Assembly (NCBI GenBank): GCA_902617525.1
Contig: CACMWW010000002.1
Location: forward strand, 62,001-126,000
Direction of reading: 5' to 3'
DNA from: an uncultured Pelagibacteraceae bacterium
Lineage (GTDB): Bacteria > Pseudomonadota > Alphaproteobacteria > Pelagibacterales > AG-422-B15
DNA length: 64,000 nucleotides
Part shown: one piece after another, positions 40,156 through 49,587 of the stretch
Layout: each line of letters opens with the position of its first letter
Position numbering within the stretch: position 1 is the stretch's first letter
Position numbers and translations under genes: made by a program
The notes under the pieces: model-generated
Told to the model about the DNA's origin: nothing
Databases searched by the model: none
What the model saw: only the letters and a program-made list of their open reading frames with translations

Positions 40156-41415
40156 CTATGCACTGGCTCCAGAGGCAGCGGCCTTCATCTGCCTTTCCTC
40201 GGGAGAAAGAACAGGCTCACTCAAGCTCTTGGGCAAAGGTTTGGTTTTTTCAATATAGCCAAGCAGAGGTAAAATAATTATAAAATGAGCAAAGTAATAA
40301 GCGGTAGCAATTCGTCCAATAATCAGAAATAGACCATCAGCAGTCTGAGCTCCTAGATAACCAAGCAATATCACATTAGCAAAGAAAAGCCATACAAACT
40401 GTCTATAGAGAGGTCTGTATTTTGCTGACCTAACTTTTGAAGTATCCAGCCAAGGTAAGAATGCTAAAATAGCAATTGCAGAAACCATTAAAATTACTCC
40501 ACCGAGTTTATCTGGTACAGATCTCAAGATTGCATAGAATGGTAAAAAATACCATTCTGGGACAATATGTTCCGGAGTTTGCAAAGGATTAGCTTCAATA
40601 TAATTATCAGTATGTCCAAGTAAATTAGGGACAAAGAAGACAAAGCCCGCGAATACAACTAAGAATACAACAAGTGCAAACATATCTTTTACAACGTAAT
40701 GAGGATGGAAAGGAACTGTATCTTGAGAACCTTGGACAACATTAATACCCTCAGGATTATTATTACCAGGTACATGTAGTGCCCAAACATGAAGTATAAC
40801 GAGGGCAAAAATCAGAAAAGGCATCAAGTAATGTAAAGTGAAAAACCTCGTTAAAAGTGGGCTACCAACAGCATAACCTCCCCACAACCAGTTAGTTACT
40901 GACTCACCTACCAAAGGAATTGCACTGAATAAATTTGTTATAACTGTAGCTCCCCAGAAACTCATTTGGCCCCACGGAAGCACATACCCCATAAAGGCAG
41001 TAGCAATCATGAGTAAAAATATAAATACACCAATAATCCAGATTAATTCTCTTGGTTCTTTATATGAGCCGTAAAATAGCGATCTTGCCATATGAATATA
41101 TACCGCCATAAAAAATAGTGATGCGCCGTTTGCATGTATGTATCTTAATAACCACCCATAATTAACATCTCTCATAATATGCTCTACACTTGCAAAAGCT
41201 AAGTCGGCGTCAGCAACATAGTGCATTGCTAGGACAAGTCCTGTAATTATTTGGGTAACAAGACAAAATGTTAAAATTCCACCAAATGTCCACCAATAAT
41301 TTAAATTTTTCGGCGTTGGATATGGAAGTAAATGTCCATAAATTAAGTTTAAAAGTGGTAGACGGTCATTAAACCATCTTCCAACTGCTGATTTAGGTGC
41401 ATAATTTTCGCTCAT
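40156..41415 (-). CDS. petB: Cytochrome b (bc1 complex)
   Basis: 419 residues, 8 membrane helices. Haem-ligand histidines appear in [27 protein letters not shown], and [22 protein letters not shown]; the quinol site motif [14 protein letters not shown] is intact. Oxidises ubiquinol and moves protons. The C-terminus ends with a ~25-residue Lys/Glu/Ala tail. Lies between petA and petC with 6 and 8 base gaps. Confidence 0.98.
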   Translation of the reverse strand: MSENYAPKSAVGRWFNDRLPLLNLIYGHLLPYPTPKNLNYWWTFGGILTFCLVTQIITGLVLAMHYVADADLAFASVEHIMRDVNYGWLLRYIHANGASLFFMAVYIHMARSLFYGSYKEPRELIWIIGVFIFLLMIATAFMGYVLPWGQMSFWGATVITNLFSAIPLVGESVTNWLWGGYAVGSPLLTRFFTLHYLMPFLIFALVILHVWALHVPGNNNPEGINVVQGSQDTVPFHPHYVVKDMFALVVFLVVFAGFVFFVPNLLGHTDNYIEANPLQTPEHIVPEWYFLPFYAILRSVPDKLGGVILMVSAIAILAFLPWLDTSKVRSAKYRPLYRQFVWLFFANVILLGYLGAQTADGLFLIIGRIATAYYFAHFIIILPLLGYIEKTKPLPKSLSEPVLSPEERQMKAAASGASA

Positions 41416-41421
41416 ACTTTT

Positions 41422-41931
41422 TTATCCAATTTTAATAGTAGTTTCGTTTAAGAATACATAATCCGGAATCTCAAGATTTGTAGGTGCAGGTCCCTTTCTT
41501 ATCCTACCTGATGTATCATAATGAGAACCATGACATGGGCAGAACCAACCATTATAATCACCTTTTTGTCCAAGCGGCACACATCCAAGATGGGTGCAAA
41601 TACCAACCATAACAAGCCATTCAGGATTTTGTGCTCGATCGCTATCTTCCTCTGGGTGCGGTAAATCAGCTAAATTCACTTTCTTTGCCTCATCAATTTC
41701 AGCCTGTGTTCGCCTTCTAATAAATACCGGTTTACCCCTCCACATCACAGTAATGCTTTGTCCAGGTATTATGGGCCTTAGATCAATCTCAGTTGATGCT
41801 AACGCTTTAACTGATGCATCAGGGTTCATTTGGTCAACGAAAGGCCATGCTAATGAAGCGGCTCCTGCAGCTGCAAATGCACCTGTAGTGACATAAAGAA
41901 AATTTCTTCTTGTAACTTGTTTTTCTGACAA
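41422..41931 (-). CDS. petA: Rieske iron-sulfur subunit of bc1, TTG start
   Basis: 169 residues. Twin-arginine N-terminus (TRRNFLYV) and membrane anchor ~10-30, then the [2Fe-2S] motifs CTHLGCVP and CPCHGSHYD with two Cys and two His ligands. Start is TTG 41931, supported by AAGGA seven bases upstream; no ATG fits. Transfers electrons from ubiquinol to cytochrome c1. First gene of petABC; divergent from trmL over 136 bases that hold a near-palindrome. Confidence 0.96.
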   Translation of the reverse strand: MSEKQVTRRNFLYVTTGAFAAAGAASLAWPFVDQMNPDASVKALASTEIDLRPIIPGQSITVMWRGKPVFIRRRTQAEIDEAKKVNLADLPHPEEDSDRAQNPEWLVMVGICTHLGCVPLGQKGDYNGWFCPCHGSHYDTSGRIRKGPAPTNLEIPDYVFLNETTIKIG

Positions 41932-42014
41932 CTTAATATCCTTGAGTTATATTGCTAATATACTTGTAAATCATCGTTTTTTAAGGGAAAAAGGCAAATT
42001 GAAGTGCTAAAAAT

Positions 42015-42031
42015 TGTGTCATGATGACGCA
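42015..42031. promoter_or_regulatory. Near-palindrome in the petA/trmL divergent spacer
   Basis: TGTGTCATGATGACGCA: 8-base arms around a central G with seven of eight pairs matching. It lies 84 bases before petA and 37 bases before trmL, in an otherwise AT-rich spacer, which fits an operator for a dimeric regulator. The binding protein is unknown. Confidence 0.4.
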
Positions 42032-42067
42032 TATATTAGGATTAAAAAGTTATAAAATATCAATTAG

Positions 42068-42511
42068 ATGAACTTAGCAATTTTCGAACCTGATATACCT
42101 CAAAATACTGGAGCAATGGTGAGGATTTGCTCTTGTTTCGGCGTCAATATTGATATCATTCATCCAGCCTCATTTGCAATGTCGGAAAAATCTCTAAGCA
42201 GAGTTGCAATGGACTATGGTAGAAATATTAATTTAACAGAGTTTGACGATTGGAAGCACTACGAGAAAAATAGAAAAGGAAGAAAAATACTATTGTCTAC
42301 AAAAGGAAAACTTAGTCACTATGATTTTGAGTTTAAGGGTAATGATAATTTAATTGTTGGAAGAGAAAGTGCGGGAGTACCAGATTACGTTCACAAACAA
42401 TCTGACCAAATAATAAGAATACCAATGAACAGTTCCGCAAGATCTTTAAATGTTGCAGTGTCTTCAGCTATAGTTATTTCTGAGGCAAACAGACAGTTAA
42501 AACTATTTTGA
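42068..42511 (+). CDS. trmL: tRNA (cytidine/uridine-34 2'-O) methyltransferase
   Basis: 147 residues, a minimal SPOUT enzyme. NLAIFEPDIPQNTGAMVRIC at the N-terminus, knot motifs IVGRESAGVPD and IPMNSSARSLNVAVSSAIV. Methylates the wobble ribose of tRNA-Leu. Starts ATG 42068; hemF follows 1 base after its stop. Confidence 0.95.
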   Translation: MNLAIFEPDIPQNTGAMVRICSCFGVNIDIIHPASFAMSEKSLSRVAMDYGRNINLTEFDDWKHYEKNRKGRKILLSTKGKLSHYDFEFKGNDNLIVGRESAGVPDYVHKQSDQIIRIPMNSSARSLNVAVSSAIVISEANRQLKLF

Positions 42512-42512
42512 A

Positions 42513-43316
42513 ATGTTAAATAAAAAAAAGACAACTAAAGCATGGTTTAAAGAATTGCAGAATTTAATCTGTGAAACTGTTCATGAACTCGAAAAAAAAA
42601 ATGGATCAAAAGCAAGGTTCAAAACTAATAAATGGAAAAAAGGTGAATATAGAATAATTAAGGGAAATGTAATCGAAAAAGGCGGTATAGCATTTTCAAA
42701 TGTAACAGGTACCTTTCCAAAAGAATTTGCAAAACAAATTCCAGGAACTGAAAAGAATAAAAAATTTTGGTCCACAGGAGTATCTGTAGTGCTTCACCCA
42801 GCAAATCCAAAGGTTCCTGCATTACATTTCAATACTCGGCACATAATAACGGGTAAAAATTGGTTTGGTGGCGGTATTGACGCCACTCCATGTTTTAAAG
42901 ACGCTAAATTAAAGAAACAATTTCATAATAAATTAAAAACAATGTGTGAAAATCATAATAAATCTTATTACAAAAATTATAAAAAATGGTGTGATGAATA
43001 TTTCTATTTACCCCACAGAAAAGAAATAAGAGGAATTGGCGGAATATTTTTTGACTATAAAATGGATGATTGGAAAAAAGATTTTGATTTTGTTAAGGAC
43101 GTTGGCTTAACTTTTAATGATATTGTAAGAGAAATAATAAGCCAAAAAATGTATGAAAAGTTCACAAAAAAAGATAAAGAAATTCAGTTATTGAAACGTG
43201 GGAGGTACGTGGAATATAATCTTTTATACGATCGAGGAACAAAATTTGGCTTAAACACCGGTGGTAATATTGATGCAATTTTAATGTCAATGCCTCCTAA
43301 TGCTAAATGGAAATAA
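42513..43316 (+). CDS. hemF: Oxygen-dependent coproporphyrinogen III oxidase
   Basis: 267 residues. Conserved blocks: [20 protein letters not shown] (including the substrate-binding [10 protein letters not shown]), [10 protein letters not shown], and the C-terminal [17 protein letters not shown] followed by [15 protein letters not shown]. Oxidative decarboxylation in haem synthesis, implying aerobic life. Follows trmL directly and runs up to greA. Confidence 0.96.
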   Translation: MLNKKKTTKAWFKELQNLICETVHELEKKNGSKARFKTNKWKKGEYRIIKGNVIEKGGIAFSNVTGTFPKEFAKQIPGTEKNKKFWSTGVSVVLHPANPKVPALHFNTRHIITGKNWFGGGIDATPCFKDAKLKKQFHNKLKTMCENHNKSYYKNYKKWCDEYFYLPHRKEIRGIGGIFFDYKMDDWKKDFDFVKDVGLTFNDIVREIISQKMYEKFTKKDKEIQLLKRGRYVEYNLLYDRGTKFGLNTGGNIDAILMSMPPNAKWK

Positions 43317-43318
43317 AA

Positions 43319-43798
43319 ATGGAAACTGAACCAATTACATCAAATGGCGCAAAAAAACTTCAAGATGAATTAAGCGATTTGATAAATAATAAAAGGCAAA
43401 AAGTAATTCAAGCCATTGCGGAGGCGAGAGAGCACGGCGATTTAAAGGAAAACGCAGAGTACCATGCGGCAAAAGAGGAGCAAGGTCACATTGAGGGTCG
43501 TATTCAAGAAATTCAATTACTATTAGCTAATGCAGAAATCATTGATATTTCAAATATTCCTAAAAATCAAAAAACTGTAGTCTTTGGTGCAACTGTTGAA
43601 GTTGAAGATATTGATAATGATACAAAGACAAAGTTTCAAATTGTTGGTGATGATGAAGCAGATATTGAATCGGGTCTGCTATCTTACAGATCACCTGTTG
43701 CTAAAGCATTAATTGGAAAAGAAAAAGGCGATTTCGTATCAGTTTCAACGCCAAAAGGAGAGAAAAACTACGAGATTAAGAAAATTATATATAAATAA
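43319..43798 (+). CDS. greA: Transcription elongation factor GreA
   Basis: 159 residues from ATG 43319, which gives the usual GreA length (158 in E. coli); ATG 43307 lies inside hemF and adds four residues. N-terminal coiled-coil hairpin with acidic tip ([20 protein letters not shown]) and C-terminal FKBP-like domain ([14 protein letters not shown]). Rescues backtracked RNA polymerase. Ends 6 bases before the convergent cca gene. Confidence 0.96.
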   Translation: METEPITSNGAKKLQDELSDLINNKRQKVIQAIAEAREHGDLKENAEYHAAKEEQGHIEGRIQEIQLLLANAEIIDISNIPKNQKTVVFGATVEVEDIDNDTKTKFQIVGDDEADIESGLLSYRSPVAKALIGKEKGDFVSVSTPKGEKNYEIKKIIYK

Positions 43799-43804
43799 AA
43801 AAAA

Positions 43805-45037
43805 TTATTTTTTTGATTGAACGATTGCTTTAAGCCTCTCAATTAATGAAAACTTATCGTCAATAAAATCATTTTCTGCCCACCAGTCTTCAACCTCTTT
43901 TAAGATGTCTCCAACCATTGGGCCTTGAGATATTCCCATGTTTATTACGTCTTTGGCTGTTAGAGCAAAAGATGGCTTCTCCCAGCTTTGAGCAACTTCA
44001 TATAGAGATCTCCAATTTACTTCATTTTTATTATTTGTATCCTTAGCCCAATTAACAAGTATTTGTTTTTGAAAACCGTCACGACCTAATAGATAAAGTA
44101 AATATCTAACTTCTTTCATTGACATGTAAGAAACGATTTTTTTATTCAGTGTGCTTAATTTCAATAAGTCAGTAGAGTCTGATTTTGATAAAGGTAATTT
44201 TTTTATGATAGTATTCGCTTTATCCAACGAGTTTTCAATTAGAGTACTTAATCTCAATATTGGATCAATTGAAAGGGATATTCTACTTTCTATTTCAATT
44301 AAATTTACAAATGCATCATTTATGCTAGTGCCATCAAAATAAACATCAAGCAAACCTATTTCACTCATTGCAGATATTGCATGATTTGGAGCATTTAGAC
44401 TTAGAATTGACTTTAGTTCATTCCATTGCCTTTCCTTAGAAACAACTGATAACTTATCAAGATTTGCTTTTATTGTTTTCATCACCTCTGCGTCAGGAGA
44501 TATATCGCCAAATAATGCTAAAAAACGAAAATACCTTAGTATTCTAAGGTAATCTTCTTTTATTCTTTCATCTGGATTTCCAATGAAACGAACGACTCTG
44601 TTTTCTAAATCTGTTTTACCATCTTTAGGGTCTATTAAATTTCCACCCTTATCTAAATACATTGCATTTATGGTAAAATCTCTCCTTAAAGCATCTTCCT
44701 CTAAACTATTTGAGAATGAGACTTGAGCATGTCTTCCATCAGTAAAAATATCGTTTCTAAAAGTTGTAATTTCAAACTTTCTTTCATTAATTATTGCTGT
44801 AACCGTTCCATGATCTATTCCTACATCAATAAATTTAATATTTTCTTTATTGAGTATTTCGGTAATAGTCTTTGGTTTCAAAGAAGTAGCAAAATCAATA
44901 TCTGTGATTTCCCTATTTAAAAGTGCGTCTCTGATAGAGCCCCCTACAACATAAATACTATTTTTTTGATAGGTTTCAAAAAGATCAAAAACTTGCGCAA
45001 CATCGTTTTGTTCTAGGATTGATGAAAATCTACTCAT
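43805..45037 (-). CDS. cca: CCA tRNA nucleotidyltransferase (class II)
   Basis: 410 residues. Nucleotidyltransferase head with VVGGSIRDALLNREITDIDF (G-G-x-x-R-D, DxD), the template motif EDYLRILRYFRF, then helical neck/body/tail. Adds or repairs the CCA end of tRNAs. Third gene of a DUF1285-NUDIX-cca run that I recall from other Alphaproteobacteria. ATG 45037, 17 bases after the NUDIX stop. Confidence 0.93.
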   Translation of the reverse strand: MSRFSSILEQNDVAQVFDLFETYQKNSIYVVGGSIRDALLNREITDIDFATSLKPKTITEILNKENIKFIDVGIDHGTVTAIINERKFEITTFRNDIFTDGRHAQVSFSNSLEEDALRRDFTINAMYLDKGGNLIDPKDGKTDLENRVVRFIGNPDERIKEDYLRILRYFRFLALFGDISPDAEVMKTIKANLDKLSVVSKERQWNELKSILSLNAPNHAISAMSEIGLLDVYFDGTSINDAFVNLIEIESRISLSIDPILRLSTLIENSLDKANTIIKKLPLSKSDSTDLLKLSTLNKKIVSYMSMKEVRYLLYLLGRDGFQKQILVNWAKDTNNKNEVNWRSLYEVAQSWEKPSFALTAKDVINMGISQGPMVGDILKEVEDWWAENDFIDDKFSLIERLKAIVQSKK

Positions 45038-45054
45038 AAGACAGATTATTTATA

Positions 45055-45693
45055 TTATTTTAGAATTTGATAAAGATTAATCAACATTCCAGCAGTTGCT
45101 CCCCAGATATTGTAATCTTTATAAGGTAAAACGTAATAGTCATATTCATATTTTTTGTTGTTTACCTCATATGTGGCACTTTCTTTCTTATGATTGTTTG
45201 AGTCCATTAAGAATTCTAAGGGGAGAAAAAATATTTCATCCACTTCATTTTGATTTGCCTTTAAATAGGAGTAATCAGATACTATAGATACAATTGGCAT
45301 GATCCTAAATCCTGTGCCAGTTATATATACATCAAGATTTCCTAACACATTTACATCATCAGACCTTAAACCAACTTCTTCGTTAGCCTCTCGTAAAGCA
45401 GTTTCTATTGGAGACGTATCATTTTTTTCAATTTTACCTCCGGGAAAACTAATTTGTCCTGCATGATCTTTTAAATTATCCAGTCTTTTAGTTAATAATA
45501 TTTTTACTTCATTATTTGAATAACATATGGGTACAAGTACAGCTGATGGATTTAGTTTAGCTTTATCTTTTTCAGCTTCTGCTAGAGGGTGATGATGTCT
45601 TGTTAAAAAATCATTCGTAAGTATTTCAAAATACTCATGAGATATCTTCTCTGGACCATCAAATAAACCCCTCAATTTATCTAAAGGCATCAT
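45055..45693 (-). CDS. NUDIX hydrolase, probable CoA pyrophosphatase
   Basis: 212 residues. NUDIX box present: FPGGKIEKNDTSPIETALRE then EANEEVGL, matching Gx5Ex7REUxEExGU. N-terminal extension and the later EVDEIFFLPLEF fit the NudL/CoA-pyrophosphatase group. Cleaves CoA or similar nucleoside diphosphates to limit their level. ATG 45693 overlaps the DUF1285 stop (ATGA). Confidence 0.88.
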   Translation of the reverse strand: MMPLDKLRGLFDGPEKISHEYFEILTNDFLTRHHHPLAEAEKDKAKLNPSAVLVPICYSNNEVKILLTKRLDNLKDHAGQISFPGGKIEKNDTSPIETALREANEEVGLRSDDVNVLGNLDVYITGTGFRIMPIVSIVSDYSYLKANQNEVDEIFFLPLEFLMDSNNHKKESATYEVNNKKYEYDYYVLPYKDYNIWGATAGMLINLYQILK

Positions 45694-46271
45694 TCTTTTT
45701 CAACTTCATGAATGTTGAAACATTCACCCATGCTTTCTATAACTAAGCATTTTTTGTCATCAACTATCTTCTCCTCTGCAAGATCCACTAATTCATAAAA
45801 AACTGATCTAGATAAAAGTGCATGGAGATTTTTTCTGATCAGGATATAGGGTGACGGTTCTGAATTTTCTCCAATTTTAATTGTTAATGGATTCTCTTTA
45901 GAGAGAAGAATTTCTTCATTGAGATTTGTTTTAAATAGATAACCAGTTTTACTTCTTATCTCAACTTTATTAAGGGACACAGCAACAAACGGTGCATCTT
46001 CAACCTGAATTCTAACTTTCTCAACGGGTGTAACTAAGTAGTAGCATGCATCTTCATCTAATCTTAATATGCTTGAGAAAAGTTTAACCATCGCAGGTCT
46101 TTTTATTTCAGAGCCCATGTAAAACCATTTTCCATTTCGTAAAATCTTCATGTCAATATCACCACAAAATGGAGGGTTCCATTTTTCTACAGGCGGCAGT
46201 GATTGCTTATTTTTTTTGCTGAAACTATAAATTGTTTCTAGTCCTTTTAAATTTACTGGATTATCGTTCAT
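45690..46271 (-). CDS. DUF1285 family protein
   Basis: 193 residues. Recognised by WNPPFCGDIDMKILRNGKWF, GSEIKRPAMVKLFSSILR and YYLVTPVEKVRIQVEDAPF, the hallmark order of DUF1285. The function of the family is unknown. It is the first of three genes leading into cca; divergent from the maoC gene over 116 bases. Confidence 0.9.
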   Translation of the reverse strand: MNDNPVNLKGLETIYSFSKKNKQSLPPVEKWNPPFCGDIDMKILRNGKWFYMGSEIKRPAMVKLFSSILRLDEDACYYLVTPVEKVRIQVEDAPFVAVSLNKVEIRSKTGYLFKTNLNEEILLSKENPLTIKIGENSEPSPYILIRKNLHALLSRSVFYELVDLAEEKIVDDKKCLVIESMGECFNIHEVEKE

Positions 46272-46387
46272 GCTTCACTTGAATTTATAATTAATGGATT
46301 TATCAATATTTTTCATTATAAAACTTCAATAATCTTTTTAATTAGATAATATTCTCAAGATATAATTAATAATTTTGGAGGTATACT

Positions 46388-46843
46388 ATGCAAAGTGTGG
46401 ATGTAAAGGATTTAGAAAATTATAAAGGTAAAGATATGGGACATTCAGATTGGATGTCAATTGATCAAAATAGAATAAATTTATTCGCAGATGCAACTGA
46501 TGATCATCAGTGGATTCATGTTAATGAAGAAAAAGCCCAAAAAGAACTTCCTACTAAAAGCACAATTGCACATGGTTTCTTAAGCCTTTCTCTATCAGTA
46601 CCGTTGGCTGGTAAAATCTGGACAGTTACAGGGGCCAAAATGATGATTAATTATGGCTTAAATAAAGTAAGATTTATTAATATGGTTCCAGTTAATTCCC
46701 GTGTGAGAATGGGAATAAAAATTAAAGAGGTAAACAAATTGGATAACGGCGGAACGCAGGTAATCAGTGAGGCTACTCTCGAAATTGAAGGACAAGACAA
46801 ACCAGCGTATGTTGCAGAACAAATCATGGTAGCATTTCCTTAA
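46388..46843 (+). CDS. MaoC-family hydratase/dehydratase
   Basis: 151 residues. Single hot-dog domain: ATDDHQWIHVNEEKA gives the catalytic Asp-x4-His and HGFLSLSL follows. Enoyl-CoA hydration is the family activity; the acyl substrate is unknown. A strong ribosome site GGAGG lies 8 bases before ATG 46388. Co-directional with the phosphodiesterase-fold gene, 2 bases away. Confidence 0.9.
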   Translation: MQSVDVKDLENYKGKDMGHSDWMSIDQNRINLFADATDDHQWIHVNEEKAQKELPTKSTIAHGFLSLSLSVPLAGKIWTVTGAKMMINYGLNKVRFINMVPVNSRVRMGIKIKEVNKLDNGGTQVISEATLEIEGQDKPAYVAEQIMVAFP

Positions 46844-46845
46844 AA

Positions 46846-47688
46846 ATGAGTGATAAATCATTTCCTGATCCAGATGCAAGTTCAATTAATTTAAACACTG
46901 AGATAATTAAGCTTTTAACCTGGAACGTATGGTGGAAATTTGAAAACTATAAGGAACGAGAAAATCTAATCATTTCTGAAATCAATAATTCTTGTCCAGA
47001 TATTTTGTGTCTACAAGAAGTGTGGGAAGAAACTGATGAAAGTCAGGCTAAAATAATCGCAGATCAACTTGGGTATAACTATATCTTTGAAAAATCATTT
47101 GAATTTGATGGTGTTGCGTTTGGAAATGCAATCATTACTAAATTCCCAATCAATTCTCACCATACTTTAATGTTTGAGACTGAAGCAGAGAAAGATGAAA
47201 AAAGATTTTTGCTTCATCTCTCATTAAAATATAAAAGTGAGACGATAAACGTTATTTGCACTCACCTTAATTATAAATATGAACATCAGCAAGTAAGAGA
47301 AGATCAAGTAAATCAAATAATAGAATACATTAGTAAATTAGAACAATCAAAATTCCCTATAATTTTGTGTGGAGATTTCAATGCGGATCCAGAAAGTGAT
47401 GAAATTAGAAAGATTACTGGTTTAACTAAACCAGTAAACGATATCGTTTTAAGAGATGTATGGAAATTAACAAATAGAAATGATCCTGGTTACACTTGGT
47501 CAAACAGCAATGATTGGGCGAAAAAAACTTTAGAATATAATCGACGAATTGATTACATATTTTTAGGTAAACCTGGACCTAATGGTCTGGGTCATCCAAT
47601 TGAGTGCAACCTTGTTGGCACAGAAAAAAATAAATTTTTTCCAAGTGATCACTTTGGATTACTGGCTCATTTGGTCGGTATGAACTGA
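46846..47688 (+). CDS. Endonuclease/exonuclease/phosphatase family protein
   Basis: 280 residues, no signal peptide. EEP-fold motifs in order: LTWNVWWKFE, LCLQEVWEE (metal Glu), ICTHLNYKY, LCGDFNADPES, RIDYIFLGKPG and SDHFGLLA (Asp-His). Could be a nuclease, phosphodiesterase or lipid phosphatase; substrate not assignable. Its TGA overlaps the crcB start (TGATG). Confidence 0.87.
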   Translation: MSDKSFPDPDASSINLNTEIIKLLTWNVWWKFENYKERENLIISEINNSCPDILCLQEVWEETDESQAKIIADQLGYNYIFEKSFEFDGVAFGNAIITKFPINSHHTLMFETEAEKDEKRFLLHLSLKYKSETINVICTHLNYKYEHQQVREDQVNQIIEYISKLEQSKFPIILCGDFNADPESDEIRKITGLTKPVNDIVLRDVWKLTNRNDPGYTWSNSNDWAKKTLEYNRRIDYIFLGKPGPNGLGHPIECNLVGTEKNKFFPSDHFGLLAHLVGMN

Positions 47689-48062
47689 TGAGTATTTTGT
47701 TATCCATTTTTTTAGGTGGAGGCGTCGGAGCTTTATTGCGTTTTCTTATAAGTGAACAGACTGATCGATTATTTTTAAGTTCATTTCCATTTGGAACAAT
47801 AGTTGTCAATGTTCTTGGGGCATTTTTGATGGGATTAGTCGTTAGTTATTTTGCAGATAAAGTTAATATATCTCAAAACATAAAAATGTTTTTAACTATT
47901 GGTTTCCTCGGAGGTTTCACGACCTTTTCAACTTTTAATTTGGATTTTTATCAATTATTCAGCAACGGAGAAATTTTAGCCTCGCTTTTATATCTGTTTG
48001 TGACATTCACATTTACAGTTATAGCTTTTTATTTTGGGCTAAGTTTATTCAAATTTCTTTAA
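47688..48062 (+). CDS. crcB: Fluoride channel FluC/CrcB
   Basis: 124 residues, four membrane helices. GGGVGALLRF, GTIVVNVLGAFLMG and the Phe-box/Ser-Thr track GFLGGFTTFSTFNLD are all present. Dimeric channel that exports fluoride. No fluoride riboswitch is seen, as the gene overlaps the preceding stop (TGATG). Confidence 0.95.
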   Translation: MSILLSIFLGGGVGALLRFLISEQTDRLFLSSFPFGTIVVNVLGAFLMGLVVSYFADKVNISQNIKMFLTIGFLGGFTTFSTFNLDFYQLFSNGEILASLLYLFVTFTFTVIAFYFGLSLFKFL

Positions 48063-48063
48063 A

Positions 48064-48615
48064 TTATTTATTACGTCTTCTTAACATAAATTCAGCAAGC
48101 CCATCGTAACCTTTCTCAATCATCATTTTCGCTGATGCAACATTTTGAACTTGATCAAGAGGCTTTATTTGATGAGCAACAACTGTGGTATTCATAAATT
48201 GTGCAGCAGAACAAATGGAGATAATTTCGGATATAACTTTTTCATCAAAGCCATATTCTAATATAGCAGCTACATCTTCTTCATTAATTGAGCGAATGTC
48301 TTCATTTACTTTGTGAGATAATTTTAGAATAGGCTTATACTTAGCTTCTATTTGTGATTGTTCAATATCATTCATAAAATCTAGGTCATTCTTGTCTCTT
48401 AAAATTTTCTTTGATATTTCAACATGAATATTCTTGCAGTACCCACAGCCGTTTAATCCTGAGACATAGGCGAATATCATCTCTTTAATATGTGTTGGTA
48501 ATAGTGTTTCTTGTCTCATTAGAGACTCTAAATAAGCCACATAATGTTTCTGATAGCCCCAGTTATCTAAAAAGACATCATATACTGATTTATACTTACT
48601 TAAAAAATTACTCAT
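48064..48615 (-). CDS. Carboxymuconolactone decarboxylase / AhpD-like protein
   Basis: 183 residues, all helical. The redox CxxC of AhpD-like proteins appears in LNGCGYCKNIH with the nearby His. Members act as alkylhydroperoxidases or use the fold for other chemistry. It ends 1 base from the convergent crcB gene, and tRNA-Gln lies 16 bases upstream of its ATG (48615) on the same strand. Confidence 0.83.
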   Translation of the reverse strand: MSNFLSKYKSVYDVFLDNWGYQKHYVAYLESLMRQETLLPTHIKEMIFAYVSGLNGCGYCKNIHVEISKKILRDKNDLDFMNDIEQSQIEAKYKPILKLSHKVNEDIRSINEEDVAAILEYGFDEKVISEIISICSAAQFMNTTVVAHQIKPLDQVQNVASAKMMIEKGYDGLAEFMLRRRNK

Positions 48616-48630
48616 ATTTTTGATCCTAAT

Positions 48631-48705
48631 TGGCTGGGGCGGGAGGATTCGAACCTCCGAATGCCGCTACCAAAAAGCGGTGCCTTACCGCTTGGCCACG
48701 CCCCA
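48631..48705 (-). tRNA. tRNA-Gln(UUG)
   Basis: 75 nt with encoded CCA. Acceptor TGGGGCG/CGCCCCA, D arm GGCCAAGCGGTAAGGC, anticodon stem CCGCT/AGCGG with loop TTTTGGT (anticodon TTG), T arm GGAGGTTCGAATCCTCC, discriminator G. The U1-A72 pair is typical of tRNA-Gln. Confidence 0.95.
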
Positions 48706-48748
48706 ACGCTATATAATTATTTAATTTAAGAAAAAGATTTTGCAATCT

Positions 48749-49582
48749 TTATATTAACCTCGTTAAATATGTCCACCAATTGGGGTGTTCTTCAGATATC
48801 CTCTGTATTGCTTCCTCCGCCTTTTGTTTATCTTCATAAACAGTAAAATATGCAGAGCCACTTCCTGTCATTCGTTCATACTTACAATTTATATCATTAT
48901 CTAAATATTCTCTTATTTTTTTCATTTCTTGATTAGCAAGAAGTGCCGTTTTTTCCAATTCATTTGATGTACCTTTTAGAATTCCATCTAAGTTAGTATC
49001 TTTATTGTATGAGAATTTTTCTCCACTTAAATTAGAATGTTTATTAAAAATATCCTTAGTACTATTTTGAACATTTGGAAATACAATTAGAAAATGCTTA
49101 TCCGAATTGATTTTTAACCTTTGATCAACATTCCCTTTTCCAGAAATAAGTGCAGATCCCTCATCAATAAAAAATTCAATGTCTGACCCAAGATCTCTTG
49201 CAATTTCAGTTGAGCTTGAATTATCTAACAAATTGGATCTTATTAAATATTTAATTATTTCTGCGACATTTGATGAACCGCCACCTAAACCCGATCCCAC
49301 TGGTATATTTTTTACAACATGAATAGCAAATGATTTCTGCTTTAAATAATTCTTATCAATTAAATAATTAAATAATTTAGAAATATGATCATTGGATCCC
49401 ACTTGGTCTCCAAAAGTGCCATTATATGAGATACTAAATGAGCTTTCATCTTTTATTCTTATTTCATCATAAAGATCGATCCTTGATAACACTGAGTTTA
49501 ATTCGTGAAAACCAGTATCAAGTTTGTCTACTACATTTAAGAAAAGATTTATTTTTGCGTAGGATTTTATGGTATTTAACAA
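48749..49582 (-). CDS. ispE: 4-diphosphocytidyl-2-C-methyl-D-erythritol kinase, TTG start
   Basis: 277 residues. GHMP kinase: SYAKINLFLNVV at the N-terminus, ATP loop PVGSGLGGGSSNVAEI, and C-terminal MTGSGSAYFTVYE. Fourth step of the MEP isoprenoid pathway. No ATG fits before the conserved N-terminus, so TTG 49582 is the start. It is 5 bases after the large TPR gene. Confidence 0.94.
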   Translation of the reverse strand: MLNTIKSYAKINLFLNVVDKLDTGFHELNSVLSRIDLYDEIRIKDESSFSISYNGTFGDQVGSNDHISKLFNYLIDKNYLKQKSFAIHVVKNIPVGSGLGGGSSNVAEIIKYLIRSNLLDNSSSTEIARDLGSDIEFFIDEGSALISGKGNVDQRLKINSDKHFLIVFPNVQNSTKDIFNKHSNLSGEKFSYNKDTNLDGILKGTSNELEKTALLANQEMKKIREYLDNDINCKYERMTGSGSAYFTVYEDKQKAEEAIQRISEEHPNWWTYLTRLI

Positions 49583-49587
49583 CGTAC

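Noticed and set aside
43790..43818. A/T-run hairpin between greA and cca as a terminator
   Set aside because: It is only a short A-run facing a T-run across two stop codons; such pairing is expected by chance here.
47600..47690. Fluoride riboswitch before crcB
   Set aside because: crcB overlaps the end of the preceding coding region, leaving no leader for the aptamer.
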